A DNA stretch of 36,695 nucleotides from Defluviitaleaceae bacterium. Its GTDB lineage: Bacteria; Bacillota; Clostridia; Lachnospirales; UBA5962. How positions within the stretch are numbered: position 1 is the first letter of the stretch; each line of letters starts with the position of its first letter. The translations under genes and the position numbers were made by a program. The DNA lies in NCBI GenBank assembly GCA_009787355.1, contig WRGD01000141.1:1-36695 (forward strand), in the 5' to 3' direction. The notes beneath the pieces are model-generated. The model saw only the letters and a program-made list of their open reading frames with translations, was not told the origin of the DNA and made no database searches. Positions 27,931 through 35,700 of the stretch are shown here, piece after piece.

Positions 27931-28389
27931 TTAATATAGCTTTATTACATCTCTTATTTGTACTCGTCCGCTCGATACAGTTGTTGTCAATTCTATCATA
28001 TAACTATTATTTCTAAGTATTATTGTACCTCCACCAGATGGAGTACCACGTTCTGTAAATTCTAACCTATTACGTGCATATCTTACTTGCTCAAATATAA
28101 TATTATCATATATTAGGTAATTTACATCGTTAAAATTTTCATTAGATATTATAAATATATTTGTATTTTGAAAAAATTCTATAGTATATCTTGTAGATTC
28201 TTGCATTGCTCTTTGTTGTATATTTCTAATATCTGATGCCAACACTCTTGCAGCATTTAAAATTTGTCTTCTACCACGGGTACTAAAACTAGGAAAAATA
28301 ACAGATGATGCAATTGTAAATATTGCAAGAAATATTATTAACTCTATAATAGTAAAACCATTTTGCTTTTTATTTATTTTTTTTTGCAT
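27931..28389 (-). CDS. Lone type IV pilin-like (GspH/ComGD-like) pseudopilin
   Basis: The 152-residue protein has a basic leader (MQKKINKKQNG) and then FTIIELIIFLAIFTIASSVIF, the class III prepilin signal: cleavage is expected between Gly11 and Phe12, with Glu16 at position +5. The rest is short and rich in beta strand, like a minor pseudopilin. It should be processed by a prepilin peptidase and sit in the membrane or a pilus tip. No peptidase, ATPase or other pilin gene is in view. The start codon overlaps the last 20 bases of yqeG and there is no Shine-Dalgarno, so it is probably expressed by translational coupling. The prepilin signal is clear; its role is unknown. Confidence 0.85.
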   Translation of the reverse strand: MQKKINKKQNGFTIIELIIFLAIFTIASSVIFPSFSTRGRRQILNAARVLASDIRNIQQRAMQESTRYTIEFFQNTNIFIISNENFNDVNYLIYDNIIFEQVRYARNRLEFTERGTPSGGGTIILRNNSYMIELTTTVSSGRVQIRDVIKLY

Positions 28390-28876
28390 TTTTTATAAAA
28401 GATTTTACAATTATAGATTCAAAACCTCTTTTTAGATATACTCCAAAAGTGTCCTTTTTATTTACTGGCTTTATAAGTATACTTTTAAGTTTACTCCTAT
28501 TTGCACACCAAATATCGGTAAATATTTGGTCTCCTATCAATGCAGATTGAGATGCTCTTGAATTCATTAGTTTTAAAGCCTTTTTTAATCCATAAGATGT
28601 TGGTTTTCTTGCATCCCACACAGCAAAAAAACTAAAATTTTCATTGAAAACATCTACTCTTTTTTTGTTATTATTAGACAATAAGCAAATTTTAAAACCC
28701 ATATCTTTTAATTTTTCTAAAAAATCTGTCAAATCTTCGTTTGCATGGGAAATATCATATGGGACTAATGTATTGTCTATATCAAAAATAAGTGTATCTA
28801 TATTATTTTTCAAAAGCTCTTCATATGGGATAACTCTTATATTTCTTGCATAAATATCTGGCCAAAGAAATTTCAT
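28370..28876 (-). CDS. yqeG: YqeG-family HAD phosphatase
   Basis: This 168-residue protein is a HAD superfamily IIIA hydrolase. Motif I is DIDNT at 32-36 (nucleophile Asp32, acid Asp34), motif II is the Ser of LSNNN (Ser67), motif III is the Lys of ARKP (Lys91) and motif IV is GDQIFTD at 115-121. Length and order fit YqeG, whose members resemble phosphatidylglycerophosphate phosphatases; its substrate here is not shown by sequence. GGAGA lies seven bases before the ATG. It follows the Dabb gene by 24 bases and overlaps the pilin-like gene. In many Firmicutes yqeG lies near efp, as here. Confidence 0.93.
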   Translation of the reverse strand: MKFLWPDIYARNIRVIPYEELLKNNIDTLIFDIDNTLVPYDISHANEDLTDFLEKLKDMGFKICLLSNNNKKRVDVFNENFSFFAVWDARKPTSYGLKKALKLMNSRASQSALIGDQIFTDIWCANRSKLKSILIKPVNKKDTFGVYLKRGFESIIVKSFIKNAKKNK

Positions 28877-28900
28877 AAAATCTCCATTCTAAATATTTCT

Positions 28901-29188
28901 CTATATATTATAATCTAAACAAACTCTATCACAAGTAATATTTTTTACAAACTCTGCTACTTTTTGATGTTCTTTGTGTATTTGGTAATTAAGAAGTGCT
29001 TCGTTCGATATAAATGTACTATCTAAAACCATTTGCCTATCACTAGTATTTAATAAATTTATATAAACTTTTACTTCTTCAAGTCCATCTATTTTATTTA
29101 AAAGGTTTTCTAATTCTAATTTTGCTCTCTCTTTTTCTATAAATGTTACATTTTCTTTAAAGTTCCAACAAACTATGTGTTTTATCAT
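28901..29188 (-). CDS. Dabb (stress-responsive A/B barrel) domain protein
   Basis: The 95-residue protein starts MIKHIVCWNFKENV, the first strand of the dimeric alpha/beta barrel family, and has the later conserved HKEHQKVAEFV helix (typical form HPxHxxV). The whole protein is one domain. Family members include stress-induced plant proteins and bacterial proteins of unknown activity, so no reaction can be assigned. AAGGA lies upstream of the ATG, and it is eight bases after the rhomboid gene in the same operon. Confidence 0.85.
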   Translation of the reverse strand: MIKHIVCWNFKENVTFIEKERAKLELENLLNKIDGLEEVKVYINLLNTSDRQMVLDSTFISNEALLNYQIHKEHQKVAEFVKNITCDRVCLDYNI

Positions 29189-29196
29189 ACTAATCC

Positions 29197-29751
29197 TTAC
29201 TTTATTTTATTTGTAATCATACCCATAATAGAACCACTAATTCCGCCCAGAATATGACCAAATCTTGAAACATTGTCTACAACTGTTACAGAATAAATAA
29301 ATTCTCTACCTATAAATACTGAAGCAACAAGTATAAATGTTAGTGGAATCTTACCTTTTTTCATATTTGTGAAAGGAGTAAGAAGTATAAGCATAAAAAC
29401 TATACCACTTGCTCCAAGCGCCCCAATAGAAAAAAATATAATATGGCTAAGCCCTCCAATAAATGTTGTAAAAATCATCATTATTAAAAGAGGTTTGGAA
29501 CCATATTTTTCTTCTATCATTGGTCCTACAAGTAAAAGCATTGTTAAATTTCCAAAAAAATGATTAAAATTTGCATGACCAAAAACATATGTAAACATAC
29601 GTATATATAAAAGTGGGTCAGTAGCAGATGTTCTGTATATTACAAAAAAGTTATTTATTATGTCCTCGCTTACAGTATGTGCTAGCACAACAATAATAAA
29701 ACAAATTAATGAATACGTCAAAATAACTGGTGAATTATAATGAATTTTCAT
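29197..29751 (-). CDS. Rhomboid-family intramembrane serine protease
   Basis: The 184-residue membrane protein has about six hydrophobic segments and the rhomboid catalytic pair: Ser115 in GASG and His166 in FGHILGG. The upstream loop FGHANFNHFFGN (His59, His64, Asn68) matches the HxxxxHxxxN signature that helps form the oxyanion hole. Rhomboids cut substrates within or near transmembrane helices; no substrate is suggested by the neighbours. The length is short, so it is a minimal six-helix core without extra domains. Its ATG is three bases after the ppaC stop codon and lacks a good Shine-Dalgarno, so it is probably translationally coupled. Confidence 0.9.
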   Translation of the reverse strand: MKIHYNSPVILTYSLICFIIVVLAHTVSEDIINNFFVIYRTSATDPLLYIRMFTYVFGHANFNHFFGNLTMLLLVGPMIEEKYGSKPLLIMMIFTTFIGGLSHIIFFSIGALGASGIVFMLILLTPFTNMKKGKIPLTFILVASVFIGREFIYSVTVVDNVSRFGHILGGISGSIMGMITNKIK

Positions 29752-29754
29752 AAT

Positions 29755-30681
29755 TTACACACTATGTGCTATTTCTGTAAGTGGAGGAACAATTTGAGAT
29801 TTTCTAGAAACAATATTTGGTAAAAATATTTCGTTTTTTTCCATATTGAAAGTTTTTTGTGCAAGCCAAATTGCTTCTCCTGTGGCTAACATTGTTGAGT
29901 TGTTTGTCTTTAAATCTGTAACAACAAAAATAGCAAGACTCGCATTATTTTCTGATATATGATTTTCCATTGTTTTTAAAATTTCATTTTTTTGATTTAA
30001 AATATAATCTACATCAAAAGTGAAAACTTGACTTATAAAACAAATAACATTTTTAAATTCAAATTTTTTTACATCTGTATTAAATATTTGTTTGGTTGTA
30101 TAACCCTTAAAAGATGAGCCAGCTTTTAACATTTGTGTGCCATATTCGTTGAAATCTGTAATATCACATAATTTTACAAGTTCATGTACAATTTTTATGT
30201 CTTCGCTTGTTGTTGTAGGCGATGTGAGAATTAACGTATCAGAAAGAACCGCACTAAGAAGAAGTCCTGCAATATCTTTTGGAATTTTTAAATTGTTTTG
30301 CAAATATTTTTTGTAAATAATACTTGCTGTACTACCCAAAGGCTCTATTGTTATGTATATTGGAACCTTTGTTTCTATATCTGCTATACGATGGTGGTCT
30401 ATTATTTCTATTATGTTAGAGTTGTTTATGCTATCTGCACTTTGTTTTCTTTCATTGTGGTCTACTAATATTACATTTTGATTATCTACACTTTCTAATA
30501 AAATAGGTTCTTCTATATTAAAATAGTCTATTACAAATTTAGTTTCTTTATTTATTTCTCCTAGTTTTGCTGCTGTATAATTTTTAGTTTTGTCTATTTT
30601 AGACTTTAAATCTGCATAAGCAATGGCAGAACATATTGTGTCAGTATCTGGATTTTTATGACCGAATATAAATACTTTCAT
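29755..30681 (-). CDS. ppaC: Manganese-dependent inorganic pyrophosphatase (family II)
   Basis: The enzyme hydrolyses pyrophosphate to two phosphates. The 308-residue protein has the DHH-family layout: GHKNPDTD at 7-14, DHN at 74-76 and DHH at 95-97 for the metal centre, and a DHHA2 domain ending with SRKSQIVPP near residue 292, which binds the substrate. There is no CBS/DRTGG regulatory insert, so it is the short constitutive type. NRPS adenylation releases pyrophosphate, but this enzyme is a general housekeeping one. It leads the six-gene operon. GGAGA lies upstream of the ATG, and a clear promoter lies at 30727-30755. Confidence 0.96.
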   Translation of the reverse strand: MKVFIFGHKNPDTDTICSAIAYADLKSKIDKTKNYTAAKLGEINKETKFVIDYFNIEEPILLESVDNQNVILVDHNERKQSADSINNSNIIEIIDHHRIADIETKVPIYITIEPLGSTASIIYKKYLQNNLKIPKDIAGLLLSAVLSDTLILTSPTTTSEDIKIVHELVKLCDITDFNEYGTQMLKAGSSFKGYTTKQIFNTDVKKFEFKNVICFISQVFTFDVDYILNQKNEILKTMENHISENNASLAIFVVTDLKTNNSTMLATGEAIWLAQKTFNMEKNEIFLPNIVSRKSQIVPPLTEIAHSV

Positions 30682-30726
30682 TTTTTCTCCAATTTCTTTA
30701 TTTTGAATTGTAAAATTATTTATATC

Positions 30727-30755
30727 ATTATACTTTTTTTTTTAATTCGTGGCAA
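30727..30755 (-). promoter_or_regulatory. Promoter of the ppaC-efp operon
   Basis: On the minus strand: TTGCCA at 30755-30750, a 17-base spacer and a perfect TATAAT at 30732-30727. The ppaC start codon is about 45 bases downstream. Confidence 0.8.
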
Positions 30756-30827
30756 TATGCTAAAAAATAGTTAATATTGAATAAAAAGTTAGTAAAAAGG
30801 AGGGATGATAGAAATAGGAGTATCAAT

Positions 30828-30856
30828 TTGATTTTTAATTGCATATAATATATTAT
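30828..30856 (+). promoter_or_regulatory. Promoter of the AA10 monooxygenase gene
   Basis: TTGATT at 30828-30833, a 17-base spacer and TATTAT at 30851-30856. A better -10 match, TATAAT at 30844-30849, lies inside the spacer but is only 10 bases from this -35. The untranslated leader would be about 80 bases and contains two palindromes. Confidence 0.55.
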
Positions 30857-30866
30857 AGACAAAGTT

Positions 30867-30909
30867 AAAGTATTTAATACTTTGAACATTGTGTGAAGTA
30901 TAAATACTT
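30867..30909. repeat. Twin palindromes in the AA10 gene leader
   Basis: AAAGTATT-T-AATACTTT at 30867-30883 and AAGTAT-AA-ATACTT at 30896-30909 are two versions of the same palindrome (AAGTAT...ATACTT). Their centres are about 27 bases apart, downstream of the predicted promoter. This is the arrangement of a repressor operator pair, although they could also fold as small hairpins in the RNA. Confidence 0.5.
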
Positions 30910-30943
30910 AAAAATTTAATATATACCATAAGGGGGTTATATA

Positions 30944-32098
30944 ATGAAAAAAGAATTTATTAAAATTGCTACAGGTTTAGCAATTACTACAGCGATTTCT
31001 TTCGCAGCTACTACAAATGTTTTTGCACATGGTTGGGTAGTAAATGATAGAGCACATCTTGGTTCTGCAAGAGGTGGAAATTTAAATAGTAACATGGGTA
31101 ACGTAGCTTGGGAGCCACAAAGTGTAGGGGAAGTTAGTGGGAGATTTTCTGTAGAAAATGGAAGAATATCTCTAAATGATGCCATATCTGCAAATTCCGG
31201 TACTATAGGTGGTTTTGCAAGTATGAGAGAATTCGGAGCAAATCGTTTCCATCGTGTGCCTATGTCTACTGGTTCTAACCAAATACAATGGTGGTTTACT
31301 GCCCCACATCGTACAAGTACAATTGTTTACTATATTAGTAGACCAGGGTTTAATCCTGCAGCACCTTTAAACTTTGCAGATTTTGAATACATGGCTTCTT
31401 TTAATTATGGTGGTAATCCTCCTGCAAATCCAAGTGTACTGCACACTCACAATGTTCATATTCCGACAGATAGAAGTGGTGCACACGCTATAATGGTGGC
31501 ATGGCATGTTTCCGACAACGATGTTTCTTGGTACCGTATAAAAGATATATATGTTTCGAATGATGGTTCAGTAGCACCGTTGCCAACACCAACACCAACA
31601 CCAACACCAACACCAACACCAACACCAACACCAACACCTGAAACTAATCCAGGTAATGGTAATGACGGAAACCATAACCACGGCAACCCAAATGCTTGGC
31701 GTTCTCACTTTATTTACAACAGAGGTGATATAGTAGAACATAATGGAGCAACATGGGAAGCACAATGGTGGACACAAAGTGAAGAACCAGGAACTACAGG
31801 TGAATGGGGAGTATGGAGACTCGTAAGCGGTAATGTTAATGTAGTAACTCCACAACCAGAACAAGTACCATCTGTTCCAGAAGTAGCTACACCTGAAGTA
31901 ACACCAGCTCCAGAAGTTGTAACACCTCCAACTGGTAATTATGACAGAGTTTTTAGCGGAATTGCTGGAACTACTTACAACGAAGGTGAAATAGTTCTTC
32001 ACAATGGAAGATTATACAGAGTTGTACAAACATTTGTATTTAGTGGAGACCCAAATTGGGCACCAGGTTTAGTTGCATCTCTTTGGGCTGCTCTATAG
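30944..32098 (+). CDS. Secreted AA10 lytic polysaccharide monooxygenase with two chitin-binding-like modules
   Basis: This 384-residue secreted copper enzyme should cut chitin or cellulose chains oxidatively. The signal peptide ends VFA at 26-28, leaving His29 as the mature N-terminus (HGWV). His29 and His122 (TAPHRT) form the copper histidine brace. The AA10 core spans about 29-207, followed by a PT-repeat linker. A CBM5/12-like module comes next (about 250-296: AWRSHFIYNRGDIVEHNG.., AQWWT), then a second proline-rich linker and a second, more diverged CBM5/12-like module at the C-terminus. The residue that is Phe (or Tyr) next to copper in known AA10s aligns here with Trp in SDNDVSWYRIKD. 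The ribosome binding site is AAGGGGG. The gene is alone in its transcript. An oxygen- or peroxide-using enzyme is notable if the host is an anaerobe. The fold is confident; chitin as substrate is inferred from the CBMs. Confidence 0.9.
   Translation: MKKEFIKIATGLAITTAISFAATTNVFAHGWVVNDRAHLGSARGGNLNSNMGNVAWEPQSVGEVSGRFSVENGRISLNDAISANSGTIGGFASMREFGANRFHRVPMSTGSNQIQWWFTAPHRTSTIVYYISRPGFNPAAPLNFADFEYMASFNYGGNPPANPSVLHTHNVHIPTDRSGAHAIMVAWHVSDNDVSWYRIKDIYVSNDGSVAPLPTPTPTPTPTPTPTPTPTPETNPGNGNDGNHNHGNPNAWRSHFIYNRGDIVEHNGATWEAQWWTQSEEPGTTGEWGVWRLVSGNVNVVTPQPEQVPSVPEVATPEVTPAPEVVTPPTGNYDRVFSGIAGTTYNEGEIVLHNGRLYRVVQTFVFSGDPNWAPGLVASLWAAL
31583..31636 (+). repeat. Nine tandem CCAACA hexamers (PT linker)
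   Basis: Nine uninterrupted copies of CCAACA encode a Pro-Thr linker between the AA10 core and the first binding module. A perfect in-frame hexamer array can change length by slippage without a frameshift, so linker length may vary among strains. Confidence 0.95.
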
Positions 32099-32121
32099 TT
32101 TAAAATAAATATTTTATAAAA

Positions 32122-32155
32122 AGCAAAATATAGATTTCAAAATCTATATTTTGCT
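32122..32155. repeat. Perfect 16-bp stem-loop after the AA10 gene
   Basis: AGCAAAATATAGATTT and its exact complement are separated by only CA. No T-run follows on the plus strand, so it is a poor terminator by itself. It may protect the 3' end of the mRNA, or help the true terminator 30 bases further on. Confidence 0.6.
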
Positions 32156-32186
32156 CAGATTGTTGAATCTAATTATCGACAATTTT

Positions 32187-32231
32187 AAAAGAGCTTTTCT
32201 AGAAATTATTTTCTAGAGTAGCTCTTTTTTT
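32187..32231 (+). terminator. Terminator of the AA10 gene
   Basis: AAAAGAGCT (32187-32195) pairs with AGCTCTTTT (32220-32228). An inner CTAGAAA/TTTCTAG stem extends the hairpin, and a T-run follows to 32231. Confidence 0.85.
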
Positions 32232-32289
32232 ATTTAAAAACTTTTTTATATTTTTTATAGTAATGCAGAGTCTAAAATAAAAATCTTTC

Positions 32290-32318
32290 TTGATAAAAAG
32301 GTTTTTTTATGATAGAAT
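32290..32318 (+). promoter_or_regulatory. Promoter of rplS
   Basis: TTGATA at 32290-32295, a 17-base spacer and TAGAAT at 32313-32318 with an upstream TG (TGaTAGAAT, extended -10). The rplS start is 40 bases downstream. Confidence 0.8.
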
Positions 32319-32349
32319 ACAGCAATATAAATATGCTGAAAGGAAATCA

Positions 32350-32361
32350 ATGTATAAATGA
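32350..32361 (+). other. Three-codon ORF (Met-Tyr-Lys) overlapping the rplS start
   Basis: ATGTATAAATGA opens at 32350, five bases after AAAGGA (32339-32344), the best spacing for that ribosome binding site. Its TGA overlaps the ATG of rplS in ATGA. The rplS ATG itself is 13 bases from the Shine-Dalgarno. Ribosomes may therefore reach rplS by termination and reinitiation. It could be chance. Confidence 0.35.
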
Positions 32362-32720
32362 ACGCTATTATAAAAGAAATAGAAACAGAACAACTAAAAA
32401 AAGAAGTTACACCATTTAATGTTGGAGATACAGTTCGTGTTTATTCAAAAGTTGTTGAGGGTACAAGAGAAAGACTACAAATGTTTGAAGGAACTGTTTT
32501 AAAAAGACAAAATGGAGGAATAAGAGAAACTTTTACAGTTAGACGTATTGCTTCTGGTGTTGGTGTAGAACGTACATGGCCGTTACACTCTCCACGTGTA
32601 GATAGAATAGAAGTTATTAGGCGTGGTATTGTAAGAAGAGCTAAACTTTACTACTTACGCAATAGAGTTGGTAAGGCTGCAAAGGTTAAAGAAATTATTG
32701 TAAACAAAAAAGACAAATAA
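32358..32720 (+). CDS. rplS: 50S ribosomal protein L19
   Basis: L19 sits at the interface of the two ribosomal subunits. The 120-residue protein has the family core: [27 protein letters not shown], then [33 protein letters not shown], and the basic tail with [17 protein letters not shown]. The length is normal. In many bacteria rplS ends a rpsP-rimM-trmD-rplS operon; here it is alone, with its own strong promoter and a terminator 20 bases downstream. The spacing of its start codon and a three-codon upstream ORF are described at 32350-32361. Confidence 0.98.
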   Translation: MNAIIKEIETEQLKKEVTPFNVGDTVRVYSKVVEGTRERLQMFEGTVLKRQNGGIRETFTVRRIASGVGVERTWPLHSPRVDRIEVIRRGIVRRAKLYYLRNRVGKAAKVKEIIVNKKDK

Positions 32721-32740
32721 AATTTCAAAAATCTTAATTA

Positions 32741-32777
32741 AAAAAACTGCCTATAAATATATTAAAGGCAGTTTTTT
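32741..32777. terminator. Bidirectional terminator between rplS and the xylanase gene
   Basis: AACTGCCT (32745-32752) pairs with AGGCAGTT (32766-32773), with A6 on the left and T6 on the right, so it works for both converging transcripts. Confidence 0.9.
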
Positions 32778-32786
32778 GTGTTAGAT

Positions 32787-35700
32787 TTAATTACTTATTG
32801 TAATAACAACAGGGTGAATATATGATACTTCAACAGATAAATTAAACAAGTTTAAATAATTTGTGTTTATATAAGTTATATCGTTATAAATAAAAGATTG
32901 TATATTAGTATCTACTACTAAATTTGGTATTATAGTGCTTGTTTCATTGTTTAGTGTAACATATATTGTTCTTGTACCTTCTTCCCAAATTAACATAGCT
33001 CCTAAATTTTCCATTATCCTTCTTAAAGGTATAAATATTTCTTGTTCGTGAATGTAAGCATTGCTTTCAAATGTATTTTCATCATTTATTATAATTGTTA
33101 CAATTTCTCTATTTTCATTTATCGGTATATTGACATCTTGGTTGGGACTTATAACTGTCAAGTTAAATTCTCTTTCAGAAGTACCACCATAGTTTTTAGC
33201 TTCGACTCTGAAATTAAAAGTTCCCGAAGTAGTAGGTCTTCCCTCTATTACTCCCGTTCTTGAGTGTAATATTAGACCATCTGGTAAATTACCCTCCGAA
33301 ATTGTCCAAAGTATAGGTGAATTATTTTTTCTTGAAAAATCTATTCTATTACTGTAAATTTGGTTCAAATTAGCGTTCGGCAATGTAGTATTATTAATTG
33401 TTACGGTTTCTATGTTTAAATTAGATGTTTCAAAATTTTCTAATACTTCTAATATGCTAAAGAAAGCAGGTTTTGCTGTAAAATTTGCATCAAATAGCAA
33501 TGGGTGTCCTGCAGCTCTCCAAGACTGAGTATCAGAAAGTCCCCAGATAGAAACTCTTTCTATATAATTTGCAAACTCTAGATAATAGCCAAATATACGA
33601 GCATATGCCTCTGCTTGCAAATTGGCATAATTTTGTGGTAAATCTGCAAAACTAATAGCTCCTGTACCATGTGCACCTACCGTTATATCTATTTCTGTTG
33701 CTGCAAGTATTACACCTGTTTGTGAAAATCTTTCTATTGCTGGTCTTATATTATCGAAATTTGTAGACCAACCACCCATAGGTAAGTGAAAATGTGATTG
33801 CATACCCATTGCTTCTATTAAAAGCCTGCCACTATAAGGCATATCAACTGGTACAGCTTCTGGGTTGTTTACAGTATCATGTTGCCATCTTTCGTTTATT
33901 TGTTCTATCATTTGAGCAATTGCATTTCTTTTTGCTGGTATTTCTTCATTATAGTCGTTGTAATAAAGAATAGAATACGGGAAATATCTTCTTGCAAAAA
34001 CAAAAGCATCGTATATAAAATCACTAGGATGTTCTCCTGCATCTGGGTTATATCCATTTGCATATGCCATAAACCAAGGAGAAGTTTCCCTCATTTGTGT
34101 TCTCCAGTCTCCTCCTGTAAAATCGTTTAAGTCTGAACCCCATGTGCCACCACCACTTGCAATTGCTTCGTTTACTACATCCCAAGAGTAAAATGCTCCA
34201 AGATTACCACGTTCTCTATAATGGTTTGCTAATGTGCTAATATAAAACTGCATATTTTCACGTGCGTCATCTCTTGTATGTGGAACTCCATCACTTTCCC
34301 AAAATAGCCAATTCGGCGTTTGGTTATGCCATATAAATGCGTGCCCAACTAGTTTTATGTTGTTTTCTACTGCCCAGTCTACTATTGCATCTGCAGAACT
34401 AAAATTGAAATCTGACGCATTTGGACGAACAAAAGAACCGGCAGGGCCTGCTATATGGTCTGGTTTATGCCAATTTTCTGCTGTTACTGCATTAAAATGA
34501 TGTATAAATGCAGACCTAGTATCAAATTGATTCATGATTGCATGTGTTGGATATATATTTCCAACTGTGAAAAATGGTAAAAATGCTTCTGAAAGAGATG
34601 GCAGATTTAAATCCCATTCTGGAGGTATAAAATCAGCAACTCCTCCGTATTCTATATTAATATTGTTTATATAAAGTACAGTTGGCTGTTGTTCATTATT
34701 ATTTACCCTAAAACGGAAAATTAAATGTTCTGCGGCATCTCCAACTTCGTGGCTTAGAGCAAATTCTATAGAAGTGTTCACCCATTCATCCATTTGTATT
34801 GTTCTGTTTAAATCTATATTGTTTGTAGGTTGAGATGGTGGTTGCCCAAAATTTGAATTTATAACAAGCCCGGGACCTACTAAATTTCTATCTCCGTCAT
34901 TTTCATTAGATGGTACATATACATCCCAAGAAATACGTAAATCTGTAGAAGGAGCTATAGGATTTGGTAAATCGAAACGAAGATAATTGCCATTTCCGGA
35001 AGTATAATCACCTGTGATATTTTCTAGTCTAAAGCCTTGTTCTGTTATATTTCCTGTCATTTGAGAACCTGCTGATAAGTAATTCTCGAAATCTGCAAAA
35101 TTTGAATTATTTATATTATATAAAGTTTCAAAATTTAAAGAGGCAGAACCTATCTGATAAATTCTTATGGAATCTATTGTAAAATCTTCAGTTTCTGCAT
35201 TGTTCGTTTGTATACGAACAGCAGGCATAGCAGGATTTACTGGGTAATCTATTACAGCTTCTATTTGCCAATTTCCATTTGTGTCTGTAGCTACCATAGA
35301 ATTTCCTATAAAATTCCAAGGTGCATCAGACCTATGAAAACCAATTTCCATGCCCGAATTAGCCGTACCATTTGCAGTAAAAAGGTATGTATTACCCAAG
35401 TTTAAGTTTTGTAATAAAATATCTATTGTATGCCAATTTTCTGTTCTGTTTGTAAATTGTAAACTTCCATTTACTCTTGTTATAGTTGGGTTACCGGAAT
35501 CTGTTAAATAATTAGAACCTACAAAATTTGTTAAACCATCTGTTTGTATATAGTCATATCCTGCTATATCAAATATTAGTATTCTGTCTTCTGCTTGTGT
35601 AGATATTATTGGTGTAGATGGGGTTGCTACTGTCCAAGCGTGTGGAACTGAATCTTCTGTTCTTAAAATAGATATATTTTGTATTATTATATCTGTATTT

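Noticed and set aside
30805-30832. Eight-codon ORF (MIEIGVSI) after AAGGAGGG upstream of the AA10 gene
   Set aside because: The Shine-Dalgarno touches the ATG, which is too close, and the frame lies mostly upstream of the predicted transcription start.
31583-31636. CRISPR-like or regulatory direct repeat array
   Set aside because: The CCAACA hexamers have no spacers and encode an in-frame Pro-Thr linker. No CRISPR array is visible in the window.
31568-32002. Antisense ORFs across the PT linker of the AA10 gene (Cys/Trp- and Gly/Val-rich)
   Set aside because: They are shadows of the CCAACA repeat in other frames, with no ribosome site and low-complexity translations.
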